Positions 9,077 to 18,737 of a DNA stretch of 24,099 nucleotides are shown one piece after another. Both the position numbers and the translations under genes were made by a program. The notes beneath the pieces are model-generated. The model ran no database searches. It saw only the letters and a list, made by a program, of their open reading frames with translations, and was not told the origin of the DNA. Source of the stretch: Candolleomyces eurysporus (Eukaryota > Basidiomycota > Agaricomycetes > Agaricales > Psathyrellaceae); contig JANBPK010000308.1 of the NCBI GenBank assembly GCA_027579435.1, positions 1 through 24,099 on the forward strand. The letters are read 5' to 3'. Each line of letters starts with the position of its first letter. Position 1 is the stretch's first letter.

Positions 9077-10779
9077 TCAAGACAAACTGTACCAGTTAGT
9101 CAGTGNAAAAAGCCTCCATGTCAACCCCTTTGCTAAGAAGTGCCTGGCTGGGATCAGTGGCTTGGAAGTAATAGTAGTTGCAATCAACTTCCCGCAGGCG
9201 GGCGAGCCCGCTTTGCAAAGACCGATTGTTAACCCCCCCGCTGTCGCGCGTCAATGAAATCGATCAACGCCTCCTCAGCAACTTCGCCTCTGGGCGCGCC
9301 AACCCTGAACACTTCAATCCTTGGACACGGGGGCAGCTGAGTGACAGGAGAACCCCTCTCATCGAATTCGGGCGAGAGGTGTTTGAAAAGATCGTTATTG
9401 AGGTTTGCAGCTCCGGCGTTCGTGGCGATTGTAACTCTGTCACTACTAACGAGTCCCAGGGAAGTAACGTTGGGCAAATATCGAAGGCAATCTTGAAGGC
9501 CGGTCTGCGTCATAGATTTGTAGCAAAAGGTGACATCTTTGAGGGTGGGCCTAAAGCGTTCGAAGAATTCGGAGAGTCCACTCTCCTGGTATTCGCGTGG
9601 AGTGCACTCGCCGTAGCCGGTGATGACTTCGAGCTTACGAAGAGATGGAAGGATAAGGAGTCGGGCGAACCCTTTGGGAAGATGGGATGTGTGCGGCGTG
9701 AATGCTAGTTCTCTAAGTTTCTGAAGTGGTACTGGTGCAAGGCCTATCGGTATGGTGATATCTCTTTGGAGGGCAAGACGGCATGTGACGAGGTTCGGGC
9801 ATTCTTTAAACAACGCCAAGGCCTGTGCCCCGTCGAAACTATGGGGAGACTCGGTGGGGTATCCATCAAAAACCAAATGTTCCAGATTGGACCACACCAC
9901 AGGCATGCGCGTGAGATCGTGAAACATGACTCGAGCGCCTATGCTCAACGAGCGCAATGTGGGTACGTTGAAGATATTCGTCCTTGACACCATGTGTTCG
10001 TTTAGTGGGTTTTCCTGCTGGAATTCGGTTATGTTACAGTGGAGTTTGACAGTTGTGAGTGCAGGGGTGGATTGGGGAGGGACCGTTAGAAGACGGGCGG
10101 TAGGGAAGTTGGGAAGCTGTGCCTGGGGGAAGCCAATAATCAGGTACAAATCCTTCCACCGCGTTGATGAGGAACATATGATCCCCACGAGTTCGTGAAA
10201 CTCGATGCACTCTGTTACAAATGCACCAGGGCCTTCTCCTGATCCACCCGACAGCCTGTCCAGATCCATGATCACGACATTGAGATGAGAGTTTCCAGAG
10301 CGTGAAATCCACAATCTTGTTATTTGGACGAGATTTACGATCTTCGCCCTCCATTCGTTCCGCTCGGTCGACGCCCAAGGATAAAAAGGAAACACAATGT
10401 GTAAATGACGCCAAAGTACTTTCGTGGCGAGAGCGACTTTACGCCAGCGACAGCAAACGTGACTAATGACTAAAGCTGGGTGGTTTGCTGAGATCTTCAG
10501 ATCGTTGTCGTCAAGGGCTGAGAGAAAGATCGATGCAAGGACGTCGACATTGAGTCGCTGTATGGGGACAAGAAGGTTCTTTTGTTTGTTCACTTCTCTC
10601 TTCTGTACCTCCCGGCGCTCCTCCAGTGCTCGTAGCTCCTGCCTGAGCTCTTCCATCTGCCCTTCGATTTTCTTCACGGCCTCCTCGCCTTTGCAAACTG
10701 CGTCGCGTATGGCCGGTATTTCTTCGTCGGAAGGGACATAGTGAACGTTGAAGTGTTCGGTGCCAGAGGAGAAATCCAT
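9077..10779 (-). CDS. F-box domain protein with leucine-rich-like C-terminus (array copy 2)
   Basis: Close paralogue of the gene at 1248-2939 with the same architecture: leader TEHFNVHYVPSDEEI, a coiled coil (EGQMEELRQELRALEERR), an F-box (PIQRLNVDVLASIFLSALDD, then HVCCRWRKVALATKVLWRHL), then leucine-rich stretches (LRSLSIG, NLEHLVFDG, LRKLEV). As written, the frame stops at about 9229 because seven G (minus strand, 9233-9239) replace the shorter run in copy 1. Dropping one G and the N at 9106 restores a colinear tail (VNNRSLQSGLARLREVDCN, ending MEAFSLTNWYSLS) with its stop at 9077-9079, matching MDTFSLTKWYRSS of copy 1. Both breaks are homopolymer-linked, so I call the gene probably intact. 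The start at 10777-10779 agrees with copy 1. Confidence 0.78.
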
Positions 10780-10834
10780 TGTTGCGTTCAGAAGGCTGGG
10801 GGTATGAGGATGTGGTTCATGTTGGAGAGTGCCT

Positions 10835-10921
10835 CTGGAATCTTATCCAATCATCGATTAAGGCAAGCTCGCATGGACGTGGTCACTGGTCACCAGTCAT
10901 CTGGTCATGTGGCAAACTTAC
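10835..10921 (-). other. Predicted 5'UTR intron of F-box gene 2
   Basis: Donor GTAAGT at 10916-10921 and acceptor CCAG at 10835-10838 on the minus strand (87 nt). The donor is conserved with gene 1 and with the DUS1 leader. The intron is longer than in gene 1 partly because of a TGGTCA-type repeat expansion at 10880-10910. Confidence 0.5.
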
Positions 10922-11095
10922 GGTATTTAGGCACCAATCTTCAGAAGTGCCGAGCGTACGCCCCGATCTCATGGCTCTAGGGATGTCATTCCAGAAAAGA
11001 CATGCAGCCCAATACATTGCAGAATCGACTCGCTAAATACGGTCCAATACATACAGCAGTGAGTCAAGGATCATCGTTGCAAAGATGTGTTTGCA
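10912..11095 (-). repeat. Shared 5' leader segment, copy 2
   Basis: Aligns with 3043-3220 and 23109-23290: ACTTACGG, CAATCTTCAGAAG, TGTCATTCCAGAAAAGAC, CAGAATCGACTCGCTAAA, CAGCAGTGAGTCAAGGATC. Similarity stops at about 11095, where the F-box tail found upstream of the other two leaders is missing. Confidence 0.75.
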
Positions 11096-11522
11096 CTTGT
11101 GTTCTGTGGGCCATCGCCAAGCTTCCGAGGACTCGAGATCTTACCTTGGTTACTCTCGGTTTGGCTCGGNTTTTTTCTTGATTATTATCTCTCTTTTTTT
11201 GCTTTCTTTGGTCGCTCTGGCAGCTCACCCTTACCTTAGGAACTAGGATTTATCATTGTACTAGCTCCTTTGTCGATTCACCTCATGTATTTAATTTTTG
11301 GAACCGGCATTATCTAACATCCTTTTCGCCCCTCTCCTGACTCTCACTGCTCCAGTCCTTGGCCGTTACGAAGGGCAAGTAAACGTAGAAGGGCAATGAG
11401 GAGAGCACATGACAATCATGCAGAAGTCACTGGGTCTTGTAAGTACGTATTCTTGGCACCGGGTACCTATAATCCAGACGCGCCATCTCATCGATCCGTG
11501 CCTGAGACTGAGCTGGTGGGAG
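11096..11522. other. Stretch without a gene; short F-box relic
   Basis: Pyrimidine-rich plus-strand DNA with one N (11170) before a T run. No credible frame. About 11471-11512 (plus) matches 23472-23525 with gaps: GCGCCATCTCATCGATCCG, then GAGACTGAGCT. This is a remnant of the F-box 3' coding region VDFIEARRR/MALLDF type, left behind when the array was rearranged. Confidence 0.45.
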
Positions 11523-11700
11523 CATGAATCAGGTTCAGGCAGGAGACCTGAGAAGAAAGGGCTACATTATTATGGAGGGCAGGGAGATGGTGGAAGGAAG
11601 GTACAAAGTAAGAATTTGCTAGTAGGGCGCAATGGAACCAAATACTCGAAAAACTCGCATGTCCGCTTTGCTCGGCATGCCTGGTAGGTTGAGGAATGAT
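11523..11700. repeat. Duplicated 3' flank of F-box unit 3, distal part
   Basis: AGGTTCAGGCAGGAGACCTG, then GGGCGCAATGGAACCAAATA and AAAACTCGCATGTCCGC, corresponds to 750-890 in unit 1 and 8753-8895 in unit 2. It is more diverged than units 1 and 2 are from each other. Confidence 0.7.
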
Positions 11701-12494
11701 CTAAACGGGACGGGAGATACCAGGATTTGCTAACTGATAGATAGCTGCAGAAATAAAGACACGTGGACCGTTTCGAGAGGCGCCAGAAGAGGGCGGCAAC
11801 GCTTGCAAGGCGCCAAATACGTGAGAAAAGGCTTTAGTACTGTATCCTCCAAGATCCAAGTGGTTCGGATTGGTCTATTTGACAGGCATCCATTAGATGA
11901 TCGAACAGTATTTCACCCGTCGACAAAGCTCCACTCGCACGGATGCTCAAATCACGTCATGAAGGTGTACTGAGAACATTGAAGTTGGGACTCCAAACTA
12001 AGCTTCGTCGGCCTGGGTGATCCGAAGAATTGGAGGACCTGAGCCACGAAGACGCTCTCGTTCATACTGGACCTGTCTGGGGCGAGATGGAGATCAGGAG
12101 ACTGGGAGAAAGGTTGGGTATTGAAGGAAAGTCCGGGTTGCAATTCCGAGGCATTTTTGACTCGGGTACTACGGGGGGTCGATGCGTGCCAAGACGGTGC
12201 TTCCGGCATGTGCAGCTATCACTCCGGCCGCTGTTTTCCGCTCAAAAATGCCTCGGTACTTGCCGTGCGAAGCATCGGCCACTTCACACAAGTATGTGCT
12301 TTCCTATCGTGACGAAGCCCATCGAGTTGGTGGAGCCAAAAAGCGAGTCCATCGTTGGAGCTCAAGCAGGAAGAGACGAAACGCGAGAGAAATTGGGAGA
12401 GACAAGGAGGTGGAGAGAGAGAAATATGCGGTTGGAGTGTCACCAGTGCATCCAACTACCACATCTTTCAATTCATCGTCCATCGATTGAGCAT
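11701..12494. other. Unit-3-specific insert of unknown nature
   Basis: The two halves of the unit flank are separated here by about 800 bases, against roughly 130 in unit 1. Contents: a plus-strand frame at 12030-12566 and a minus-strand frame at 11952-12209 (MPEAPSWHASTPRSTRVKNA at its start). Neither is recognised, and both could be chance. A perfect 15-base inverted repeat lies at 12146-12160 / 12242-12256. No transposase-like motif seen. Confidence 0.4.
12146..12256. repeat. 15-bp perfect inverted repeat with 81-nt spacer
   Basis: CCGAGGCATTTTTGA at 12146-12160 and its exact complement TCAAAAATGCCTCGG at 12242-12256. It lies inside the insert specific to unit 3, so it may be part of a small terminal-inverted-repeat element. 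Confidence 0.6.
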
Positions 12495-12750
12495 GAACCT
12501 AGCCATTTTCAAGGTAAAATCCATCTAAACTGCGCTGGTACAATGAGCAAAACAATCATCCTGTAGATACACGATGTGTAGGAGACAGAATTCTAAGAAC
12601 ACGGTAATGCTAGAGACTACATTAAGCATTCATACAGAGAGAGTATGGTGATGACAGCGGTACATATCAGAGGAGAGATCAATGAGCACATACGATGGAC
12701 GATACAAAACGAGGAAACTCAGGGAAAATCAAACAGAAAAATAGTACCAG
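12495..12750. repeat. Duplicated 3' flank of F-box unit 3, proximal part
   Basis: ATGAGCAAAACAATCATCCT, then GTAGATACA and TAGAGACTACATTAAGCAT, aligns with 1098-1240 of unit 1. It is the 3' flank immediately after the stop codon of the F-box copy at 12751. Confidence 0.7.
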
Positions 12751-14125
12751 TTAGTAAGCCTCCATGTCAATCCCTCTGTCACGAAGGGCCTGCCTGGGAT
12801 GAGTGGCTTGGAAGGAATAGCTGTCGCAATCGACGTCCCGCAGGCGAGTGAGCCCGCTTTGCAAAGTCCGATTGTTTGGCTCCCGTCGTCGCGCCTCAAT
12901 GAAATCGACCAAAGCCTCCTCAGCGACTTCATATGTGAACGCTCGAAACTTGAACACTTCGATCCTTGGACAAGGGGGCAGCTGAGTGACGGGAGTACCC
13001 GTCTCATCGAATTCGGGCGAGAGGTGCTTGAAAAGATCGCTATTGAGGTTTGCAGCTCCGGCGTCCTCGACGATGATAGCTCTGTCCTCGCTAACGAGTC
13101 CCAGGGAGGCAACGTTGGGCAAGTGTCCAAGGCAACGATGGAGACCGGTCTGCGTCAGAGATTTGTAGCAAAAGGTGACATCTTCGAGGGTGGGTCTNAA
13201 AACGCTCGAAGAATTTGGAGAGTCCACTCTCCTCGTATTCCCGTGGCGTGCACTTGCTGAAGCCAGTGAAGACCTCAAGTTTACGAAGAGATGGAAGGAT
13301 GAGGAATCGAGCGAACCCTTTGAGAAGATGGGATCTTTACGGCGTGAATGCTAGTTCTCTGAGTTTCTGAAATGGGACTGGGGCACGGCCTATCGGTATG
13401 GTGACATCTCTTTGGAGGGCGAAATGGCATGTGACGAGGTTCGGGCATTCCTCGAGCAATCCCAAGGCCTATGCCACGTCGAAACAGTGGGCAGACCAAA
13501 TGGGATATCCATCGAAAGAAAAATGCTTTAGATTGGACCACGCCACAGGCATGTGCATGAGATCGTGAAACATGATTCGAGGACCTATTCTCAACGAGCG
13601 CAGTGTTGGTGCGGTGAAGATATTCGTGCTCGACACCATGTGTTCGTTCAGTGGGTTTCCCTGTCGGTATTCGCGTATGGTAAAGCGGAGTTCGACGGTT
13701 GTGAGGGCCGGGGTGGAATTGGGAGGGACGGCTAGAAGACGGGTGGTGGGGAAGTTGGGAAGCTGAGCCTGGGGGAAGCCGGTCATGAAGTGAAAATCCG
13801 TCCACCGCATTGACGAGGAGCATATGATCCCCACGAGTCCGTTGAACTCGATGCACTGTGTGACAAATGCCTCTTCTAGGCTACCGGACAGACTGCCCAT
13901 GTCGATGATCTTGACATTGAGATAGGAGTTTTCAGAGCGTGAAATCCACAATTTCGTCATTTGAACGAGATTTACGACCTTCACCCTCCATTCGTTCCGC
14001 GCGCTCGACGGCCAAGGATAGACAGGAAGCCGAACGTGTAGATGACGCCAAAGTACTTTCGTGGCGAGAGCCACTTCACGCCAGCGGCGGCAAACGTGGT
14101 TGGCGACTAAGGCTGGGTGGAATGC
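12751..14125 (-). pseudogene. F-box/LRR-like pseudogene, array copy 3 (5'-truncated, two nonsense codons)
   Basis: Close relative of copies 1 and 2. Family sequence begins abruptly at HPALVANHVCRRWREVALA (about 14,120), so the start codon, coiled coil and first half of the F-box are missing. The body matches: KVLWRHLHVRLPVYPW, TQCIEFNGLVGIICSSS, GNPLNEHMVSSTNIF. A TAG at 13469-13471 replaces the glutamine of DAAQALAL (CAG to TAG). A TAA at 13337-13339 replaces the histidine after LTP in copy 1 (CAC). An N at 13198 adds one base against copy 1 and is probably an artefact. The C-terminal part reads RPTLEDVTFCYKSLTQTGL, then EEALVDFIEARRREPNN, ending MEAY with a TAA at 12751-12753. Confidence 0.88.
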
Positions 14126-14479
14126 TGCTCGTCCTGACTGGAATCTTTCAGTAGGAATATACATTCTGGGTCGGAACGCATCGACGCTTTTGATAGGACA
14201 ACATACCTACATACCGCCGCGCCGAGTGCAGACCTTGCCTTGACGCATGCACTTTCATAGATCGATCGCAGCATGCTCTACTCTATAATTATAATATTCC
14301 GGCCCGTCTGCAAGTTCCTTCGCTTAGTTGCGCAGGCGTTTGAACATAAAAACCGGTCGCTCGGGCAGCGTGATGACAAAATGCTGCACATGTGGCTTTT
14401 GGTAGGTAGGTAGGTAGGGGGTGCCGGCACCAGGTCTTTGGGTCGGGATTCCACTTAGGCAAGATGAAAGCCAACCATC
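14126..14479. other. Truncation flank; no gene seen
   Basis: F-box similarity ends at about 14,125 and the next recognisable feature is the inverted duplication. The stretch contains the GGTA/palindrome module at 14401-14437 and otherwise nothing I can support. Confidence 0.5.
14401..14437 (+). repeat. GGTA tandem plus GGTGCCGGCACC palindrome module, copy 1
   Basis: Four GGTA units (14401-14416) run into a perfect 12-base palindrome GGTGCCGGCACC (14420-14431) and then AGGTC. The 17-mer GGTGCCGGCACCAGGTC recurs on the minus strand at 16179-16195. A degenerate form, GGTAGGTATTACTGGCACAA then GGTC, lies at 14492-14515. Confidence 0.6.
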
Positions 14480-15380
14480 AAACTAATAGATCGGTAGGTA
14501 TTACTGGCACAAGGTCGAAATAATTTGTGAATTAACGTGTGAATGCGAATTGAAAGCTGGTAATGATATGGTACCCAGATGTCGGTTCTTACGGCGTCTA
14601 AAACTTGCAGTCGCATGGGCCTCCCTCAACTATACTACGGCATGCATCCGCATGTTGATGTCCTTGAGTTTCAGAAGGCGACGACGCAGTTGTCGGTCGC
14701 CCTGGCTGAGGACCATGGCCTGGAAAAAGTGACGAGAAAACCGTGTGTGGTGGTAGAGGAAGGGGAGAATTGCTGACAGGAGGGTGTGCCCAGCGGGCCC
14801 AAGAGTACGCAGACGCCGCCGCAGCGATTGCTTGTTGGTGGTGTTGTAGGACCCACTGTCCGATGGCTGCTTTTCAACGGTATGTGTGAGCGGTAGAGAA
14901 TAAAGGAAAAGATGATGAGGGATACCGTCAACGTCCTGATGGGATTCATTGCTGCCGTTCTCTACGTCGCCGCACAGGCCGTGGTGAGAGGGTGTCCTCC
15001 GTCTATTTTTGTAAAAGGCAGAGGGCTCACCAGAAGGCGTTTGCAACTGCTCGGAGCGAGAATCAGAGGCCGGTGCGTCTGCTTTGCTGAGAGTGGGGCC
15101 GAACGTGCAATCAGCCACTCCGTTGAAGTACGTGCACACCACGCTATTGATTGTTCCATTATATATGGCACGGTTGTGTTGTTGGTTGTACACAATGGTG
15201 CTTTGAGGCGGGGAAGACATTGGCAAACGGGTGAACGCGAGATCGTAAGGTTCGAGAGGTGAATGATGGATGCTAGCGCTGGCTGCATAAACCACTGGGG
15301 CTTTTATCTAGCTGGAGCTGGTTTTTGTAATGAAAAGCACTTTTCCCTGAAACTTTGCTATCGGGCGTCTATTGGATTTT
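14480..15380 (-). repeat. Inverted duplication, left arm
   Basis: Minus-strand similarity to 20250-21185 on the plus strand covers promoter, coding region and 3' flank. Examples: the 5' end shares TTTCAGGGAA/TTCCAGGGAA, and the 3' flank shares ATTCGCATT, then AATTATTT(C/G)GACCTTG and ACCTACC. Divergence is substantial, so the duplication is old. Confidence 0.7.
14630..15220 (-). CDS. Unknown small protein, family X copy 1
   Basis: Not recognised. The start at 15218-15220 is chosen because it aligns with the ATG of the inverted copy; the frame is open a further 25 residues upstream. The 196-residue reading has a conserved N-terminal block (IVYNQQHNRAIYNG, then INSVVCTYFNGVADCTFGPT) shared with the copy at 20442 (IIYNQQYSRVIYNG, INSVVCTYSNGVANCTFGPT). 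It also has a conserved C-terminal hydrophobic piece (HTLLSAILPFLYHH). A GTGAGC with downstream CAG acceptors exists inside, at the same place as the predicted intron of copy 2, but here the frame stays open unspliced. The splice form is therefore uncertain. A GATAAAAG element about 80 bases upstream may be the core promoter. The tail after HHTRF has no counterpart in copy 2. Confidence 0.55.
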   Translation of the reverse strand: MSSPPQSTIVYNQQHNRAIYNGTINSVVCTYFNGVADCTFGPTLSKADAPASDSRSEQLQTPSGEPSAFYKNRRRTPSHHGLCGDVENGSNESHQDVDGIPHHLFLYSLPLTHTVEKQPSDSGSYNTTNKQSLRRRLRTLGPAGHTLLSAILPFLYHHTRFSRHFFQAMVLSQGDRQLRRRLLKLKDINMRMHAVV

Positions 15381-16160
15381 TCCGGGGCGGGTAGACCTTC
15401 CTTTAGCGGCGGTGTTAGGCTTTGTTCTCGTTTCCAGTATCACAAGCCACACGTCCACGATGCCCAGTAAAATCACTCACTTACTCACTCCACCGACGAC
15501 AATCCATGAATTCGGTCTCTCAATGGACAGGTTCCGATCAGGGGATCGGCCCGCGTTGAGAGACAACCATTAGCCTTGCATTAATCAATGAGTTACACGG
15601 TGAAGTGTGGACTACAAATTGGAATTGACTGGAACTGACAGCGGGCCGGATCGTGATACAGCTTTAACATTCCTCGCGCCTGAATCACCGATGGATCTTA
15701 CTAAGGGTAGTGGGGGCAGCGTTTACCTCCTCCTTCCTGGGATGGGTAAAAAAAAGAGGGTGCTACCTTTGGACGGTGCATGGGCGCTTTTCTGCTCTGA
15801 GGCCTGCGATCGCTCCTAAAAAACACCAAAGTGTTCCGCATTTTGCGTGCAAGGCTCTCTCTCAAGGCTTTCCAGGGTCCTATAGGGTGCAGCCTGTTGC
15901 ACATGTCATACCCCGCAGTGCGTCCTGTGAGAACCTCGAAGTTCCCCCCAACTGCTTGCCGTAGTCGGGTCTGCCCGGAAAGGAGTATGGAAAACATGGT
16001 GGTGACCCAGAGGGTGAAGCAAGCGCCTTGGTGTGCCACAATGCCTTTGGGACATTGAAGCCATTTGATGACTGTCAGAACATCGGTCCCACACCAGCGA
16101 GGTGACAGATGCGGGGTCCTGGTGTTCCACTGCTCGGAGCCGGACGAGTAGGCGTGGAAA
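15381..16160. other. Stretch without a confident gene
   Basis: Several overlapping frames of 60-112 codons (for example minus 15701-16039), none with a recognisable motif, intron pattern or paralogue in the window. The right-hand part is moderately GC-rich. No repeat stood out by eye. Confidence 0.4.
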
Positions 16161-16166
16161 CCAGCC

Positions 16167-16221
16167 GTTCCTGATTGGGACCTGGTGCCGGCACCTATCC
16201 TATCCTATCCCAATCAGGAAC
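16167..16221. repeat. Nested palindrome (14-bp stem around a 12-bp palindrome)
   Basis: Outer arms GTTCCTGATTGGGA (16167-16180) and TCCCAATCAGGAAC (16208-16221) are perfect complements. Between them lies the self-complementary GGTGCCGGCACC (16184-16195) followed by three TATCC units. This is module copy 3 in minus orientation. It could extrude as a cruciform, or be the collapsed ends of an inverted-repeat element. Confidence 0.75.
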
Positions 16222-18100
16222 AGCTGATCCCATTCCTCCTCGACCTCAACTGGCTGCGAGGGGTGGAAAAGGACGATCGATGAATGACAAAATTGGAAAT
16301 TCGGATACCAAGTGCATGTGTGCTGCCTACTGTTCACAAGCTCACTTACCACCCATGATAAATTACTCATGACTCGAAGCTTGTAGGCCATGACATTTGT
16401 AGGCCCTGGTTGTGCAAGACAAGTCAGCTGTGATCAGGCATTCCCGTATGTTCAAAGCACTTTAGTGAATTCGCAACAACGTTTTCTCACTCACCTTGGC
16501 ATTAGCCGAACTTGAGGCTTGATATCGTGATGCAGAGGTACCTGCTTGTAGACCCCGGTAATATCAAAACCGTGCCTTCTACCGTGAGGCGCAAGTATTA
16601 CGGGTGACTTGATAATTGATATCTATCGGAAATTCTATCAGACGTGGTGTTTCATCTCGACGCCACTAAGGTCAGCATCAAATCGAAAGGCCCAGGCTAA
16701 TGGAAATGCCTCATTTTAGACGGTCGTCCATGAGTTTACAGGTCAGGCCATCCCCTTGACACGCTCACGAAAAGGTGGAGGCATTCTTTGATGAAAATGT
16801 CTTGGAGCCTCGCCTTTTTGCAAAAGATTAAGACCACGATGCAGGTGCTGTGGAGGGGTCCGGAAACTAATCAAGCCAAGCTACAGCTGCCAGTTCCATC
16901 AGTTGTTCGAGCCTTGCAGGGTCTGATAAAAAAGTACTCTTGTACTTTCTTCTCATCCTCTTGTTTGAGCTGCCTTTGCCATCGGCGTGTTCGCTTTAAC
17001 CAAATTTAACAGAGATAGCAACTCACAAGTCCAACATGCCGTAAACGCGGCCAAAGGCCAAGGTTCTGTGCCTCTGATATTACCGGTTGTCATGCATGGC
17101 TAGCCATGGATAGCTTCGTCCGGCATCAAGTGTAACTTCACCTTTCCGGTTAGGACAACCATTTCAAATGCACTGTTATAGAACGGCCACACGTCGTCAA
17201 TCCTTTTTCCGAGAGCGGTACGAGGGCTGTCCACGCTGTGACAACCGATTAACCAGATCTAACTTACCAGAGCCTCCCTTCTGCTCATGTGCCACATGGA
17301 CGAGATGGACCGTAGGCGTTTCCAACGTGTGTCAGAGTCGCGGACAACATGAGGAATCAAGGCTGTAACACCACCCAACGGCGCTTGAACACTCGGATAA
17401 GTGAATCAGGTAAGACAGGAATTGAGTTGCTTCCCGCAATATGAGAAACCCGAATCGTTGAATATCTGTCCAAAGAAGGCAGGTTGAAACGCTAGAACAA
17501 GAAAGATAATCAAAGGAGTTCTCCGAAATGGAGCTGGTTCCGATACAGCAACCGCACGATCCGGGTGAGTGCTGCCGGAACCTCCAGAATACTGTCACAA
17601 TCGTTGGACGCCGTCGAAGTCAAGATCTATCATCGAGACGGTGGGACAACGTCGGAATGTGGCGGGGATCGCAGTCAAATGCGTCATAAATCATACATGT
17701 GAAAATTCAAAGTCGTTCATACTAATAAGTCATAGATTTTTTGGTCCACCACCACGATGAGTGGGTGATTTTGTCCAAAAATTCATAGTTCGCTAAAAGG
17801 GCATAAGTCATAGCTCAGTCGCGGTAAAATTCATAGCGCTGGTCACGATTTTTGGCAAGTCTTCGGGTGTTTTGCGCGCAAATTCCAGGGAAAGCTAGGG
17901 TTTCCCTTTGGATTTGGTATGAGAAACTCAGATTATGACTTCCCGAGCTCCGAGAAGCTGTTGAAAAGCGGCAAGGGAGAGGTTGGATTAGATAAGATGA
18001 TCTAATGCATCACATAACTCAGAGACGCTTCCTCCAACACAACAGCATAGTCTCGGACCACTGTAGCGTTTCCAACGGTTTGGATCTGGATAGAGCAGGG
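16222..18100. other. Gene-poor stretch
   Basis: No recognisable gene. One minus-strand segment at about 16505-16625 reads VILAPHGRRHGFDITGVYKQ and continues VPLHHDIKPQVRLMP. It ends at a good donor (AAG then GTGAGT at about 16496), with a matching acceptor ATCACAG near 16432, but the spliced frame stops at once and an in-frame TAG lies upstream. Four alternating AAGTCATAG / AATTCATAG copies lie at 17727-17836. Confidence 0.35.
17727..17836 (+). repeat. Four alternating 9-mers AAGTCATAG / AATTCATAG
   Basis: AAGTCATAG at 17727 and 17805; AATTCATAG at 17780 and 17828. They alternate, with spacings of 53, 25 and 23 bases. Purpose unknown; possibly a binding-site cluster or debris of a repeat. 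Confidence 0.45.
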
Positions 18101-18104
18101 TAAG

Positions 18105-18554
18105 ATGAGGGGTATGGCTTATGACGGGTTTGACTATCCTCACGGTAGCCGGGAACTAAGCTCTGTTTGTGTTTGTGTAGAATATCAAGATCTGGGTCAA
18201 ATTTGGATGATGATGGCAACCGACACTGGCGTTTCCAGGCTCCTCTTTACAGGACCTGGAGGCCTGAGTCGTCGTTGCAACTCATCTCTTTCTTATCAAA
18301 ACATGTCTTTCTTATTGAACTGGATCGGTCAAGGAGAAGTCATGAAGAAGTTCCCTTTCACACTCACCACCGCATCGCGATCTATCTTTCAAAATGGCTC
18401 AGGTAAGTTGGAAGAGGATGTTTCTTTGGCGGAAATGGAAGGGAACCGGATTGTTTCAGTGCGAGTATTTTTCACCAGCCTGCCACAGCCCAAAATTCCC
18501 AGTTCACCAAAAGCAGAGATGGGAGTTCTAACGCTTTTACAACAACAGGGATGA
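18105..18554 (+). other. Weak candidate gene, possibly spliced
   Basis: Open frame of 149 codons without recognised motifs. It contains a good donor GTAAGT at 18403 and an acceptor CACCAG ending at 18478 (76 nt), which would change the tail to CHSPKFPVHQKQRWEF. No homologue in the window and no domain, so it may be chance. Confidence 0.2.
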
Positions 18555-18737
18555 CCCATACGCTCAACCTCCACTCATCCTACAGAAGCTACGATCATGT
18601 CCGTTCGTCTCTCCTGCGAGCACCCCAAGTTAAAATTCACTGCAAGAAGGTCCCAGCACCCTTTCAGAGGTTAGCTGGTGCTCTAAATTACTTGCACAGA
18701 ACTATACGGTAACCTAACTGAGGTGAATCAATCACCT

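Noticed and set aside
15701..16039. 112-codon minus-strand frame
   Set aside because: No motif, no paralogue, no splice evidence; overlaps other equally long frames.
16432..16625. Minus-strand exon with a good donor and acceptor (VILAPHGRRHGFDITGVYKQ)
   Set aside because: The spliced product stops immediately, and an in-frame stop lies just upstream; not enough for a gene call.
16928..16945. Small hairpin AAAGTAC / GTACTTT
   Set aside because: Seven-base arms in AT-rich DNA are expected by chance.
17095..17108. 14-bp palindrome CATGGCTAGCCATG
   Set aside because: Isolated, short and without a second copy or context; plausible by chance.
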